Shown one piece after another: positions 1 through 11,733 of a stretch of 64,000 nt of DNA. The stretch is from positions 124,001 to 188,000 of the forward strand of contig OZ237772.1 of the NCBI GenBank assembly GCA_965178125.1, written 5' to 3'. Every line of letters starts with the position of its first letter. Position 1 is the first letter of the stretch. The position numbers and the translations under genes are program-made. The notes beneath the pieces are model-generated. The model saw only the letters and a list, made by a program, of their open reading frames with translations, was not told the origin of the DNA and ran no database searches. This DNA comes from Bilabrum cf. latius. Taxonomy: Eukaryota > Bigyra: Bicosoecida > Bigyra > Bicosoecida.

Positions 1-471
1 CTAAGCTGAGTTGTAACTTGCGGCAATACTTGCTGCGTCTTCTGAGTGAGCTCCTGATAGCAAAAAATCCACGAGAGAAGCGTTGATCCTGCTGCTCCAT
101 GGACCTGTGCAGTCAGAACAAGCGGCATGAGCCGGCGTGGCTTCGCGATCAGCTTCGGCCTACATAGAAGTAGCAATTGCAGCGCTTGCGTTGGCCGAAT
201 CATCCTTGGACTCCTGTTCCGCATGTCTGGGCCCCTGCTCGATACCCGGATCGTTAACCTCGACCTTGATACCAGACGCGCTGGCATCTTGAATCATGGC
301 GGATGCTTCTCCAGCCTACCAGCATTCTCGGATGATTCGAGTTAGTTCACTTGTGCTGCCTTCCATTCGCACTATCGTGTAGTCTTTGTGCCAGATACAA
401 CGGAAAACTTCGCCGTCGCCGCGCATCATGACTGCGGAACCAAACACACCCAAGTGACGTGACGTCGTCAT
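1..471 (-). CDS. unknown protein, N-terminal part, runs off the left edge (UAG=Gln)
   Basis: With UAG read as glutamine, one frame stays open from an ATG at 471 to the window edge (157 codons), with three in-frame UAGs including the last codon at 1-3. The product begins MTTSRHLGVFGSAVMMRG and includes the stretch ELTRIIRECW-UAG-AGEASAM, which reads naturally as CWQAGE. The remainder is acidic, Ala/Ser/Asp-rich and probably partly disordered. I do not recognise a domain. The upstream gene at 577 runs the other way, so the two are divergent with only about 100 bp between start codons, which must hold both promoters. A splice-acceptor-like sequence near 436 offers an alternative start. The strand choice rests on frame quality only. 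Confidence 0.5.
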
Positions 472-576
472 TGTTTTTCTTGCCCGAATACCTCTGCGTC
501 AGCATATGGCTCCACAGTCTGGTTCGACTGCTTTAGTGATACCAGGATACGGCTATTGACCATCAGTGCGACCTGC

Positions 577-3500
577 ATGGAGTCGAGAAGACGACGTCGT
601 GGTGCATCGTCATCACCACGCTTTCGAGCGGAGCAGCCGGCAGGAAGAGTCCAAGCGTTGCGTAGAAGTTCATTGACATATTGTCTGAGCGCATTAAAAT
701 TCCGCGAGCCCCGCTTGATCCACCCGCATATTGTCACTGTCCTGCTATGCTGGATGATCGCATGTGCAACTGCCGCAAAACCGGTGTGGCGACGAGCAAA
801 CACTGGTCTTCCCAGCAGCGGGAGTCAGTACTTTGCCGACGATGATACATCGGAAATTCAGCCACCTCCGGCAGGCATGGGATGGAGGTCTGGGCACGTC
901 CTTGCGGGTGCGGTGACGTGCGGCGGACTCGAGAGCGGGACCACGGCTGGCAGTCGCAGACTGTCGGACCCACGCACTGACCCAAGAATAACACAAGATC
1001 AAGCATCGAATACCGATACAAATCGTGCACTCCAGTCTCCATCGAATCCACACGGAGACAGCCCAACCCTGTGGCTGCTCGCGTTCGGCGGCCAGGTGGG
1101 CGATGGCCCCCACGCCCTGCGATCAGACCTGCAGGTGGCCCGGTACTCGATCGGAGCAAGCGGTGAGGCATCACAGACAGAAAATGCCGATCGCACGGGC
1201 GATGCATCGCGCGGTGGCGCATCGCAGCTGGACTGGCTTGTCCCCGAAATAGTGGGGGATCCCGCAGCGTCGAGGGGGCTTTGCTCCCCTGGGAGCCCGC
1301 GAACCTTCGCCGAAGGTTCGTGCGAGCCGGTCCCATCTGCAAGGGCGTTCGCGGGCGGGGGCAGCAGGGGCAGCGAGATGGTCGTGTTCGGCGGGCTGGG
1401 TGCTGGCGGTGACCTGGGTGACCTGTGGAGTGCCAGAGTGCTAGAGCGAGAGGTGCAGGTGCAGGACGATGTCACGATGGCAGCAGCGTCAGCAGCAGCC
1501 GGAGGCAGGAATGGGGATGGTGGAAGCACGAGGCCCCCAGAAGAGGAAGAACATGGTGGTGCTCGCCGGTCCTCCACCACACCGCAGGGTGGTCAACGTG
1601 AGGGCAGCGGCAGTGTGCAGGTGGCCTGGACGCGACTTTGGCCACCGCAAGGAGCACTCGTCACACCACTGATGGATGCGTGCCAGGACGGACCAGCTGA
1701 CGCGAACCGAGCGGTTTCAAGGGGTCTTCTGCTCTGCCCTAGGCCTCGGCGGGAGGCTGTCGTGGCCGTGTGGGAGGGCATGGTGTTCGTGGCCGGCGGG
1801 GGCTGGTCCCTGGGAGCAGCGATCGGGCCAGTGCCTGGGAGCACCAGCACGTCCGGTCTTTGGGGTGAGCTGGGGGCAGGGGGTGGCGCGTTTGTTCCCC
1901 AGCCCACTCAGGTGGAGGCTGGGCCAGGGCTGTGGGTATGGACGGACGGTTGGTCTGCCGGATCGGGTGCATCGCACGATGGTGCTAGCGGCCAGTGGCA
2001 CATCGTGCCCGAGTCTGTTCCCTATTCGGAATCATTATCACCAGACAAGGCCGCTTCCCAGTGGCTGCTGGGGCGCATGGCTGCCGCGGGTGGTGCGGCC
2101 ACAGCGGTGGAATGGGTGGTTCCGCAGGACGGAACAGGCGCCGCGCAGTCCCAGTGGCAGGAGCGCGTGCCGGTGTCTCTAGCATGGGGTGGCATGCCGC
2201 CTGCGGAACTTGCCGCGCGGTGCCGCGGCGCCGCGCAGAACGGTTCCGCCACGGGACAAGCAAACCCTCGCCTCGCGACCATTTTTATTGCCGGTGGCCG
2301 CACGCCCATCGGGCCGGATTCCGGCTCCGGACTGGGGCCTCGCCCGACCCAGTCTCGGTTTGCAATGCTGCGGCCGCTGGTGGTGGCTGTGGATCTCGCA
2401 TTGACTCCCGAGGGGATTTCCCCCAGCGTATCGGGGTCAAGCACAGGTGGCAGCCAACAGGGAGCATAGAGAAGAACAAGTCAGTCGGAGACACTCGACC
2501 ACGGAGCTGGCACAGGCGTAACGGGCGCAGGCGCGGGGCTGGGCAGCACTCGTCACCGGAGGTCGCTCCAACTGACGCCCAGCCCGAGCCCCTCTGCGTC
2601 TGTCACACCCGCCCCCTCCGTGACCCCGAGCCCCTCTGTGTCTGTCACACCCGCCCCCTCCGTGACCCCGAGTGCCTCACCGGGTCCGATCGAATGCCCC
2701 TTGCTGTGGGAGGGCCGAGACGCGACCGATGACGATGGGCCGCAGGGTGCCGCCACCCCCGGCGACGCCCTCTGGCCGCAGGGGCCCTCTGTTTCGCGCG
2801 GCGTCTGCGGGAGGTTCCGCACGCTTCGGTCCGTGCTGGGCGATGGGGAGGTTGCAACCAGCAGTGCATTGGGACCGGAGCGGGGCTTCGCGGGTGCCGC
2901 TGTAGTGCGCGGCGCCATTGGTCCCGCTGGTGCCGGTGCAGGGCATCGGTCGGCAATGAGCCTAGTGGTCTCGGGGGGTTACAACCGGTTCTCGGCCACG
3001 GGGCGCGGCGGCGCCGCCGGTATCGTTCTGCGTGACGTGCTGGCTGCGGAACTCCCGGCGCCGCGCAATCCAGGTCCCGCGGAACCCGCCCCGCAGTCGC
3101 AGCAGCTCAGCTGGAAGATCAACGATGAGCCCGGGCCGCAGCAGCAATAGGCACTGCAGGACAACACCGATGCACCTGCTCCTCGATTCGGAGCCGCAAT
3201 GATCCCAGCGGTGCCGGTGGAGCTGCTCGCAACAGGCGACATGTCGAATGCGGAACCGGCGCCGCGCGAACTGGCCCTGCTCGCTGGCGGTCGCCTGGGC
3301 CTGGTGCTGGACGACGGCTGGTGGCTCTTGGACTCCGAATCGCACTCAGAAGGCGCCGCGCAATCTAGTGCGGAACCTGGCGCGGCGTGGCGTGTCGCCG
3401 TGGCGGCGGATTTCCAGCACGAGCTGATGAGGCCTCGCTTCGTGTCGCCGGGGACCATCACTCTCCTCGCCGCGGCCGGTGTGACGATCGCGGTGTTCGG

Positions 3501-4506
3501 GGGGATCGAGGCGGCGCGGCGGTGCGGCACGCTCGGGGCGTGTCTCGGCTGCGACTGCTGCCTGGGTGAGGATGACGAGTACGAGGAGAACGGCGGTGCC
3601 GGGGGCCAGGGATGGTTCGGCACCGGCACCGGCGGTAGTAATGGGGGTGGACTCAGGATAGGAGAGCTAGGCATGCTGAAGGAGAAGAAATGGAGGGGAA
3701 GACGGAGGCGTCGGATCAGCAGCGGGCGGATCGCTGAGTAGTGCAAGGCCCCAGAATCCACCGATGTTGCCCCAGCGGCAACTACTAGAGCCACGCAAGG
3801 TTCCGAGACCTAGTGTGGTGAGTGCAGCCACAGCAATGGTACTGTGACGAGTGGTCGAGTTGGAGAACGGCAGTAGCAACAACAAGAGGAGGAGGAGGAG
3901 CAGTGCGCCGTGTGCCTGAGCGAGTTCGAGACGGGCGAGGACGTGACGGTGCTGCCCTGCAAGCACGCGTACCACACGCCGTGCATCCGGCAGTGGCTGG
4001 GCCAGCACACGACGTGTCCTCTGTGCAAGCGATCAGTGCGCGCCGCTTTGCGTCGTCAGGCCATGGCCCAGGCTCGGCGCGAGAGACTTTGCTGCGGTCT
4101 GTGGGGCGCGTGCTGCCCGGAGTAGGAGTAGGAGTAGGAGGACGAAGAGGAAGATGAAGGAGGGGTGAATGAAATCGAAATGGTCGAGGCTGCAGGGGCA
4201 GGTCGTCCAGAAGGTACAAGCGTAGACAATGATGGCGTCATAGGTGGATCTACCGGTGGAAATCGCGGGAATAGTAGGACTGGGGGCGGTGATGCCGGTG
4301 CTGTGGACGGGGTCGGTCTGCCTGGATAGCGCGGGGGCTATAGCTATAGTATCCGTCGGGAAGGCTCCAATGGTGTGGAAGACATGGCTGCACGCGAAAC
4401 GTCGGCATCTGCCGTGGGGTCATCGTCCAGAGCAGGTGGAGCAACCGTTGTACGGCGGGATACCGAGGGGCGAGAGGCATCAGAACCAAATGGTATCCTT
4501 GTTTGA
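577..4506 (+). CDS. kelch-like ectodomain, single TM, RING-H2 E3 ubiquitin ligase candidate
   Basis: One frame of 1,310 codons ends at TGA (4504-4506) and is interrupted only by UAG codons. The N-terminus has a signal-peptide-like hydrophobic stretch (IVTVLLCWMIACATA). It is followed by repeated glycine-rich kelch-style strands (LLAFGGQVGDG, MVVFGGLGAGGDLGDLW, IFIAGGRTPIG, LVVSGGYNRF), suggesting a beta-propeller. A Pro/Ser/Thr linker has two imperfect VTPAPSVTPSPS-type units (2570-2670). A TM helix lies near residues 960-980 and a short Cys cluster follows. A complete RING-H2 domain spans about residues 1110-1150: CAVC, 14 residues, CKHAYH, then C and CPLC. RING-H2 domains recruit E2 enzymes, so the protein is probably a membrane E3 ligase with an outside or lumenal sensor. 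UAG sits beside CAA codons just before the RING and alternates with GAG at 4120-4140 (EQEQEQED). The frame is open upstream of ATG 577, so the start is a choice. Confidence 0.8.
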
Positions 4507-4547
4507 ATCGATCTGGTGCTGAATCCACGTGATCCAGGAATACCTAT

Positions 4548-4852
4548 CGGGGCAAGTCCCAGGATACATGAGGGAAATCTCTACTCGGCGGTTATGATAG
4601 CATGCCAACTCAGTATGACGGAACCCGCCGTCGCCCTGTCGGCGGATCCATGCGAAAAACTTTCACACCGAACGGCACGAATTGAAGTGTTTGCAAGAAG
4701 GACCGCTTATAACCCTCATAGGATATTAAGCCCTTAAATAAAATAAGGGTACGGCATCGTGACTTCCATGAAAGCTTCTTTTACGTAACCTTACAGACTC
4801 AACCACCCAAATACAACTAGAAATCTAGGGCATCGAACACAGAGCCGTCGCA
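4548..4852 (+). repeat. dispersed repeat, copy 1
   Basis: About 300 bp match 11448-11713 in the same orientation, with substitutions and small indels. Shared blocks include GGGGCAAGTCC, TGACGGAACCCGC, GGCGGATCCA, ACCGAACGGCACGAAT, GACCGCTTATA, CATGAAAGCTTCTTTTAC and CATCGAACACAGAGCCGTCG. No reading frame is preserved between the copies. Each lies just 3' of a gene. No terminal inverted repeats or poly(A) tail are evident. It may be a short non-autonomous retroelement or a duplicated downstream region. Confidence 0.7.
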
Positions 4853-5259
4853 ATGCGTCCATCGAAGGAGACACACGGATGGGCGGTAGACCCCAGTGCC
4901 TAGTCTACATCTGTACATCTGTGGCTCTGCATGTTCCTCCTCAGCCTCCACTCGAGCACGTGTCCCAAGGACAGTGCCTCGGGAGGGAGCACAAACCAGG
5001 ACCCGAACAACTCGGAATCAGTCGGGCCTGATCCCAAGTCTAAGTGTGCCTTGCACCTGGAGCCCCTTCCTCGCGTTGGGTTCTCCCTGTTGACACCGCA
5101 CTATCGTCGCCTGTGCCGGTGTCCCCCTCTTCTTCTCCACCTCCTGTCCTCCTGCGCCCGCCTCGTCTTCCGGCTCCCCTCTGCTCCCCGTCGCTTCAAT
5201 TCTGATGTCTAAGTAAGTACACAGACCATCAGTACAGCAGGCCCGAGTCGTCTTCAAAC
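4853..5259. other. intergenic, no gene recognised
   Basis: This lies between the 3' ends of the convergent genes ending at 4506 and 5260, after repeat copy 1. It is C/T-rich around 5060-5200. I see no convincing coding frame or RNA gene. Confidence 0.5.
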
Positions 5260-8200
5260 TTAAACACTGCCCTGTTCCTTGCCGGCCCGGGCCTTTTGCA
5301 TCGACGACACCCAGGAGTGGGTCTAGGCTGGCGACTTAGGGCTGACCCGTCTTTCAACTGGATCGGCGTCCTGCATCAGCTTGCGCTTCTCGTCTGCCTG
5401 CAGGTCCCAAGGATGCATTCGATTCAGGGTAATCTGCGCATCAGGGAACAAAAACCTGCGGAACTCATCCCCTTTCAGAATCCACACATCTGACACATCC
5501 ACACCCTCGAGTTTCTCTGTCTCATCCTGGGTTTTGCCGCCCACCTACCCAGCAGCTACCATTTTCTGAACTTTCCGTGCCACGGGTGCCAGGGACATCA
5601 GCATGCGATGGAACTGGATTTCGTCCTCTCCCACGCCAAGCGCACGAGCATATGCAGCTCTCGCCTGGTCAACATTTGCCTTGCTCAGGAACGACTTAAC
5701 CCTTGTCTTGTCCACGGAAGATTCGCCGCCTTTCACCTGAATTCGAATTACGTGGTACTGCACCTGTGATTGTGACTACGTGCCAGTGCCGTGTGTCGTG
5801 CCCCTCGCTTCCAAAATCACAGAGAGATCGACTCCTGCCTCGTCCGGTGCCTCCCGCATCACGCGTCCGATGAGCTCTTCTCGGCTACGCTCGAATGGCT
5901 TGTCAATGTAAAAGAGGGACTCGGTTTCTTGAAAACAGCCCCCACGGTCGTGCTCTACGATGGGGTCCGATATGCCCTCCCACACCTCCTTGGGCACCTT
6001 GGGCAGCAAACCCTTCGCCAGTATCTTTGACACCAGCCCGCGGTGCAGCGACTCGGCCACTACCATCTCGAAATCCTTGCCAAAGCGGCCGTCCTAGGTC
6101 TGCAGAGATCCGTGCTCGCGCTAGGTTAAGTACACACCTTTTATACTGGCGGTGTGCTGCTTGACCAAGAAAGCAAATGCGCCCCCGAGGAAGCTCGTGA
6201 AGGCTGGCGATATGGCCCCTTCCTGCGGGTTGTGCGGCCCCTCGTGCTTGGTGCGATACCCGACTAGCTGCTTATTACGCCAAAGAGACAACCGTTTCTC
6301 GAGCTCTAGCGCTTTCTTCTCTCTATCCTCGCCCTAGCTGATCTCTACGCCTGCCAGCCTCTCCATCTGTGTCAAAACTTCCGGCACGGGGAGCTGCGGA
6401 AGGCTAGCAAGTGGATTCCTCAGGGAATCCCGCAGCCACGTTGGGTTATCGGAGTCCATGAGGCTCAGCATTCCTAGCATCACATCTCGGAAACCATCTG
6501 TGTTCTCGTCCATGTGCCGGAACCAGTCCACCATCTTGACCTCCATAGACCCCCCGCCATTGATATCAGCTAGACTACGCGCCAGGCCCCCAGTCTGCCA
6601 CACCATGTGTCTCAGCTTGTCTCTGGCCCTGATTGCAGCACCCATGGCCCTTGGATCACTCAGCAATTCCTTGGCAAGCTGCTGGGTCAGCCTGCCAGCA
6701 TGTACCTTAGACTACGACTCGCCATCCAGGACAGCGCCCTCTGACAATGCAGCATGGTCTGTCCGCACCCAGAACGACCGCATAGCTTCGTTGACGGCCT
6801 CCAGGCTCGGAAACACCATCTGACCTGTACTGGCCCATGGACTCGAGGCTGGGGCATCTTGAATGGCTAGTGCAAGGGCCAGAACGACATCCTGCCCACA
6901 CACAGGCCCATTAACTGCAGCCGGATCGCTGCCGTCGTCTGGTAACCAATCTTTCTTCCAAGCCGCCGCATTTCGCTACCGGAGCAGCATGAGGCAGATC
7001 TCATCCTCTGCATAGGTGAAATCCATCCACCTCGACTTGAACTTGGAGCGCTGCAGCGCAAGCTTGAACTAGGTACTGTCTTTCGGCCGTTCGTAGACGA
7101 TGCTGCCCAGCTCACTTCCAGTTCCAGTAAGCACGACCATGACACCAAAATCAATGCTGACACCGCGATCCACCGCCCTCCAGAACTTCAGGGACCTCGG
7201 CGTATACTCGGCATTGCAAGCGGGACTCGCTTCCTGCACTACTTCACGCGCTAGCTAGGCCTCATCAATGGCAATCACACAGTCAATCTTTCGATCCTGC
7301 ATGAACTAAGCAATGCCCTCCATCCTTGCTGATGATGGTTTCGATGATTGGGCCCAATTCGGCACAACGCCCTTGCTGTCTCGCAGAAGACCCAACTAGT
7401 CCAGTGACACGGCGATGTACGCCCAAAGAGGTGCTATATCAAGTGGTGTGGGTTCATCTTGAACGACCTCCGGAATGTAAATCCCTACGTGGTGCATGGA
7501 ACCAGCGTGAGTGCTACAGTCTCGGAGCGCCCACCCAGCCAACTACTTGCCAAGTACCATGTTGCGCACCAACTGAGACTTGCCGAATCCCTTGTATCCC
7601 ATCAGTGTGCCACCCCGTAGACCGACGTTGTCTTTCTAGAAACAGAGTTCAAGCAAGTCCTTCAGCTGCTACCCGCGCGGAGACACACCATCTTCTACAT
7701 CCACGATTGGTAGGAATCTATCATCGAAGATGGCGGATGCAGGAGCGCACTTTACGATGACATGCACCATTGCATCCCCAAGTAGCCTCAAAGACTAACG
7801 CACTGCGCCTGCAAGCTTGGGAGGGACACTATTCGACTGAATGTGGCCCTTGATGGCCTCCTCGAGCGTGTCTGCCTGAAAGGGCTGTGGAATTTTGAAA
7901 CCGCTCTCTGCTGCTGCGGCGCTGATTGCTGTAACTAATTTGCCGGCATTTGGCATAAACTAGTTTCGATGGTTGGGGTCTCCCCTAATTTGGTCGAGGT
8001 AACTTGGCGCAGGCAGGCCCTCCCTCGTGAGCTTGTCTTCCTCTTCCTGGCGCATCTAGGCATCGTGCTCAAGCAGCTTGTCCACAGCTTCACGCAATTT
8101 CTCGAGATCTATCTCTGCCTGCTCACTCCGGAGGTACTCGATCGAGCTCTCATGCGCCAAATAGCCCAGCAAGCCCATGCCGTGCAAGTAGACGGCCTTG

Positions 8201-8733
8201 TCAACCTCCGCAGCAGTCAAACCATCGGCCTGCAACAAATCGGCGCTATCACCCGCATCCAGACGCAACAAAATAGCATGAATGGATTCCGCAGCTCCTG
8301 CGGGCTCCTTTTCAGCATTCAAGAAAGACAACGATATACCATACACTTGGCACTGTGCCATGTCGTCGGCGGCCTTCTCCACAACCTCTCGAGGGTGCAA
8401 ATGAAGCTATTTAAATATCGATTTGACCTCTAATCTAAAGGTGTAGATGGATTTATGTTTTTGCCAAGCCGTCCCCAATGCTGGCGTCCAATCCTTGAGG
8501 TCACTCATGGTGTTGCGGCCAGCTCCCGTCGACATGGTACGGTCGACTATTTTGTGGCTTGTTCTCACCAAATACATACCATCACTTCTAAATTGTCTTA
8601 CATCGCGAATATGCAGACTGCACCTTCCTACCGTTAGCGCTGGAAAGGTTGAACGGATAGAAAGCACACCCCTCGCAGCATCTCGGAAAGGCTTCCACGA
8701 AATGGCACTTAAAGCCCTCCAGCTTCGATGCAT
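5260..8733 (-). CDS. Crinkler/RHS-type P-loop NTPase with C-terminal PD-(D/E)XK-like nuclease
   Basis: A single frame of 1,158 codons runs from ATG 8733 (TAA in frame just upstream) to TAA at 5260-5262 and holds about 19 UAG codons. Residues 379-386 form a Walker A loop (GYKGFGKS). Residues 485-493 form a Walker B box ending IAIDEA-UAG, that is DEAQ if UAG is Gln. A sensor-like VVLTGTGSE follows. Near the C-terminus, GVDLSVIL (Asp about 969) and RIQVKGG (Gln about 999, Lys about 1001) fit the D...QxK variant of the restriction-endonuclease fold. An NTPase fused to such a nuclease is the hallmark of Crinkler/RHS-type proteins, linked in other eukaryotes to mobile elements and to effectors. No signal peptide is seen. 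Family assignment is by motif order and spacing only. Active residues look intact, so this is not obviously a relic. Confidence 0.7.
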
Positions 8734-9111
8734 AACTAGACTAAATGGTTAAAGGCTCCCACTTGCTAGTTCCCCACGACAAAAAAGTGCTCTGATCGAG
8801 CAGATTACGGCGCTAAAACGTACTCTGTGGTCCGGCGTACGGGGGCACTGCGTCCCCGGTAGCCGAGGGGAGAATAACGGGGGGGTGCAGGCCGCAGGGT
8901 TACTTCCGTACTTTTTTGCGCGGCGCCAATCAGCAGATGCATTCGGAGCCAAATCGCGTAAAATAGTGCACTGGCCGACTAGACTGGGTTCACAAGCGAC
9001 CTAGGCCACGGAAGAGTGGCCCGACGCAGCGAAACGGAACGTAGGGCGCGCGGTGAGCAGTCCACCTCACTTCTACTGAGGAACCAGGTGTACAGCAGCC
9101 GAGAGCTCGGG
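8734..9111. other. intergenic between divergent genes
   Basis: About 380 bp separate the start at 8733 (-) from the start at 9112 (+), so it probably carries both promoters. It contains a G/C-rich stretch near 8840-8900. No TATA box or RNA gene is clear. Confidence 0.4.
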
Positions 9112-11374
9112 ATGTTTTCGCCATCATCTACACTTGACAATATTCTTCGTCGCCGCGCGCAGTTCGAAGGGCTCCTAAAGACGCAAAATGCAGGATTCTC
9201 GCGGGTAGGTTTCTTTCTACAACGGGCAGCGTGGTCCGCCCAAGTCTCCATCAGCAGTGCATCCACGCGTTCTGCACTTTCACCGCGCACCATTCAAGAT
9301 GTACTGCTCCCCGACAGTGCCAGTGCCAACCCGCGTTCAACGACGGCTTTTGAGTTTTGGCAACAACTTCTCTTCCGTGACGGACAGATGGCACCCGGTA
9401 TAGCAGGCCGTGTCTTCCAGGCGATCGGATTCGATGCAACCCAACAACACCGCGCGGAATGGCCCGATATCTTGCGCAGCACCCAACTGGACGGCATTCC
9501 TACCCCGTTTCCTGCGAACTTCGCATGCGAGGCTTTGAACCTTCTGCTGGAGCCGCTGGAGGTCGACCTCACGGAAGGGTCGGCGGCGCTCGGCGGAAGA
9601 ATCGTCATCTGGGGTTCTCTTCTGCGGCTCCTCCAAACGAACCCGCTTGACCCAGGTCTGCACTACACGGCGAACCAGTACGGCATTGCAATCATCCCCT
9701 TTGCACAGGCCCTGTACCACACGAACCCCCCAGCACATGCCCATCTGGCTGGGCCGCCTCCAGTGCCGGAAGAAGGGACCAGTCGAGCTGCAGGCCCGCC
9801 TGCACTGCCGGGGAAGGACCCCCACCACTACCCACCTTATCCGCTCCAACGTACAGCACTGGAGCCGTGGCCAACGATGGGAGTAATCGGCGGCCCCGTT
9901 TCCTCTCGCGACGCCAATCTCCTCGATTGCGCAGATGGGCACGACCCGCTGGGACCTGCAGCACCAAGGAGTCAGCCCAGGCCTGCAGTACAGTACCGCC
10001 GGCGGGGAGCGGAGTCACGACACAGCCTCGGGTGCCCCAGATGCCCTGGGAGGCATCGGTCGGAAGCGCGTGGCGGATACGGTTTTCGTTGACCAACCAG
10101 ACGCGCAGCGAGCCCGACTGGATCCGCAGGCAGGGTCCAGCGACGGGCCTGCGCCCCATGGTGAGTGCGCCTGGCACGACTCTATCTTGGGCCGTGTTCA
10201 TCGTGCTGCGTTGCCATTTGAAGCCAAGCGATCGGATAAGACAGTGGGGGGCTCCAACCCATCGTCATGGTTCCTGTTCCGTGGGTAGCGCTATGCAGCA
10301 GGTAGGGACGGTGGGGGCAACTAGATGGTGCAGGACGAGGCCGTACAACGCCCATTCGCAGGCCAGTTCGCGGGAACCACGACGTTAGATGTAGGGCCCA
10401 GTACCCGGCTGTTACGAGATCTGGGGCGGTCGCTGCGGCTATGCAAGGACGAACAGGCATGGCACACACAGACGATTGCCAAGGCCCAAGGCCCCGGCCT
10501 GCAGACGCACATGATAGTAGTGGCTCGGCCAGCCATGCTTCTATGCTCACACCTTCTGCCCGCACTGGGGTTCTCGGGGGTCAAGAACTCCTTGGACTCA
10601 GATGGGCGTATGCCGCCAGACTTTGAGCAGTTGCGCGCAGGTCTTACGGGCCTGGAAGCGAGGTCGTGGGGAGTGACGGCTACGGATGCCGTGATGGACG
10701 CGTTCGATTGGATGAACGCATCGGCAGCGTGGAGATGCACTCCGTTCCTAACGGAGCACGTGTGCATTGGCATCCAGGGAGTGATTGAAGGGGACGAGCA
10801 GTGTGAGGCAGCTGGGCTGCAGGTACTGGACGCATACTCATCGGGTACCGACGCTGGATCAGGGGCGGACACGATCGCCATCAGCACTGCCATGCAAGCA
10901 CTGTACGCAGCGACGAAGGATGCGGTGGAGGCGGACACGATCGCCATCAGCACTGCCATGCAAGCACTGTACGCAGCGATGAAGGATGCGGTGGAGGCGG
11001 ACACGATCGCCATCAGCACTGCCATGCAAGCACTGTACGCAGCGATGAAGGATGCGGTGGAGGCGGACACGATCGCCATCAGCACTGCCATGCAAGCACT
11101 GTACGCAGCGATGAAGGATGCGGTGGAGGCGGACACGATCGCCATCAGCACTGCCATGCAAGCACTGTACGCAGCGATGAAGGATGCGGTGGAGGCGGAC
11201 ACGATCGCCATCAGCACTGCCATGCAAGCACTGTACGCAGCGATGAAGGATGCGGTGGAGGCGGACACGATCGCCATCAGCACTGCCATGCAAGCACTGT
11301 ACGCAGCGATGAAGGATGCGGTGGAGGCGGACACGATCGCCATCAGCACTGCCATGCAAGCACTGTACGAATAA
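9112..11374 (+). CDS. unknown protein ending in eight 22-residue tandem repeats
   Basis: The 5' part is one frame from ATG 9112 (MFSPSSTLDNILRRR) to about 9780. A second frame, open from 9896, carries on through UAGs near 10286 and 10322 to TAA at 11372-11374. The frames differ, so an intron or frameshift lies at about 9780-9935. A possible acceptor precedes 9935, but I could not fix the donor. The C-terminal third consists of a 66-bp unit repeated about eight times (10864-11371). It encodes 22 residues starting ADTIAIST and ending KDAVE, with alternating small and hydrophobic residues suited to an amphipathic helix. Copies are nearly identical, so the array is young or homogenised. No known domain is recognised in the N-terminal part. 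Confidence 0.55.
10864..11371 (+). repeat. 66-bp in-frame tandem repeat, about 8 copies
   Basis: The unit begins gcggacacgatcgcc and recurs every 66 bp with almost no divergence. Being a multiple of three, it keeps the reading frame of the gene at 9112-11374. The last copy is cut short by GAATAA, which gives the stop codon. A changed codon in copy 1 (ACG for ATG) is one of the few differences. Confidence 0.9.
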
Positions 11375-11447
11375 AAGCGCAAAATTCAGCTCCCCGCCGC
11401 CCCCTGAGGGATACCCATACGAGAGGTTCGAGAAGGCTTTTGATTAT

Positions 11448-11713
11448 TGGGGCAAGTCCTAGGATGAATGATGGAAATCTGCGTTCGGCGGTTTTGATAG
11501 AACGCCAACTCGGCATGACGGAACCCGCTCTCGCCCTCTCGGCGGATCCACGCGAAATGCTTCCTCACCGAACGGCACGAATAAAAGTGATTGCAAGAGC
11601 GACCGCTTATACTAACCCCTTAAGTAGGGCATCGTGACTTTCATGAAAGCTTCTTTTACAGACTCAACCACTCAAATACAACCAGATATGGCATCGAACA
11701 CAGAGCCGTCGCC
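11448..11713 (+). repeat. dispersed repeat, copy 2
   Basis: This is the second copy of the element at 4548-4852, about 35 bp shorter because of internal deletions. It sits directly downstream of the repeat-protein gene ending at 11374 and abuts the 74-bp minisatellite. The orientation is the same as copy 1. Confidence 0.7.
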
Positions 11714-11733
11714 ATGTGCCTGCATCCACCGAT

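Noticed and set aside
468-1580. Minus-strand frames opposite the kelch-RING gene
   Set aside because: They are shadows of a GC-rich coding strand with no domain or repeat structure, whereas the + frame continues to a complete RING-H2 domain.
10321-11382. Long antisense frame through the 66-bp repeats
   Set aside because: It is open only because a period divisible by three keeps every strand open. The + frame continues from unique coding sequence and ends at a TAA matching the gene end.
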